Shown here one piece after another: positions 63,680-64,000 of a stretch of DNA of 64,000 nucleotides. Source of the stretch: Cryobacterium sp. SO1. GTDB lineage: Bacteria > Actinomycetota > Actinomycetes > Actinomycetales > Microbacteriaceae. The translations under genes were made by a program, and so were the position numbers. The notes beneath the pieces were generated by a model that saw only the letters and a program-made list of their open reading frames with translations, ran no database searches and was not told the origin of the DNA. Location: positions 2,232,001-2,296,000 of the forward strand of contig NZ_CP067394.1 in NCBI RefSeq assembly GCF_004210215.2, in the 5' to 3' direction. The number at the start of each line of letters is the position of its first letter. Positions within the stretch are counted from its first letter, which is position 1.

Positions 63680-64000
63680 CACGGGGTCTCGACAGGCTCG
63701 ACCGACGAGTGGGCGCGACCCATCCGCACGTCACGGGGTCTCGACCGGCTCGACCAACGAACCGGGCACGACACGCACGTACGTCACGGGGTCTCGACAG
63801 GCTCGACCGACGAGTGGGCGCGACCCATCCGCTGGTTGAGCTTGTCGAAACCTGGCGAGCCGATGTCGCGGGCGCGACCCTGCACCTGTCGATTGGTCTC
63901 GACAGGCTCGACCGACGAGTGGGCGCGACCCATCCGCTGGTTGAGCTTGTCGAAACCTGACAAGCCGATGTCGCGGGCGCGACCCTGCACCTGTCGCTTG
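63680..64000. repeat. Tandem 105-bp repeat of inverted GGTCTCGACAGGCTCGACC elements
   Basis: Two almost identical 105-bp units (63791-63895, 63896-64000) run to the window edge. Each holds GTCTCGACAGGCTCGACC and, inverted, GGTTGAGCTTGTCGAAACC, so each can form a long hairpin. Two diverged GGTCTCGAC elements precede them from about 63686. Such elements are common between genes in Microbacteriaceae and relatives. No gene is visible in 63586-64000. Confidence 0.85.

Noticed and set aside
1..64000. CRISPR array or restriction-modification/known defence operon
   Set aside because: No regularly spaced identical repeats with unique spacers, no Cas, methylase-endonuclease or other known defence gene set was seen.

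Overview
The window is high-GC actinobacterial DNA. Gene order and content (tig-clpP-clpP-clpX, valS, a T-box-controlled ileS with folC and ndk, rne-rplU-rpmA-obgE-proB-proA-nadD-rsfS) point to Microbacteriaceae, and a Cryobacterium-like organism is a reasonable guess. It splits into an accessory island (1 to about 20.77 kb) and a core chromosome (20.77-64 kb).

The island abuts the 3' end of a tRNA-Ala(GGC) gene. At that edge lie an excisionase-like gene and a tyrosine recombinase whose start and stop codons overlap. Leftwards it is packed with small independent units: seven GNAT acetyltransferases, an aminoglycoside-phosphotransferase-like kinase, a solitary RES-domain protein, a tyrosine phosphatase, an ABM-type monooxygenase, an ASCH protein, an MFS exporter with an ArsR-type regulator, and five very small two-helix membrane proteins, one of them present twice. 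Most units end at a shared 13-bp motif, roughly CRCTNAASGTTCC, always in the same orientation and at the right-hand edge of the unit. A 419-bp unit present twice loses homology exactly at this motif. I read this as a cassette-like array, which I consider the most interesting signal here.

Three insertion sequences sit in the island. Two nearly identical IS256-family copies lie in opposite orientation, each with a clean 8-bp target duplication; one splits a 176-codon gene and the other sits two bases in front of a GNAT start codon. An IS21-family element (istA/istB) splits an ArsR-family regulator between its DNA-binding half and its C-terminal half. A perfect 20-bp-arm palindrome remains in front of that regulator.

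The core half runs mostly on the minus strand: rsfS, a tail-anchored protein, nadD, a small membrane protein, proA, two tandem proB genes, obgE, rpmA, rplU, a decayed permease/propeller junction, rne, VKOR (plus strand), ndk, a DUF4233 protein, folC and ileS. The two ProB paralogues differ at the position equivalent to E. coli Glu143, a known proline-feedback residue. Between ileS and valS lies a TetR-controlled oligopeptide ABC importer operon and an ArsR regulator. After valS come a GNAT, a methyltransferase, an M3 oligopeptidase, the clpX-clpP-clpP-tig protease/chaperone block, tRNA-Pro and tRNA-Gly, an SDR, L-lactate dehydrogenase, a membrane protein and a NarL-type two-component system. 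The window ends in a 105-bp tandem repeat built from inverted GGTCTCGACAGGCTCGACC-type elements.
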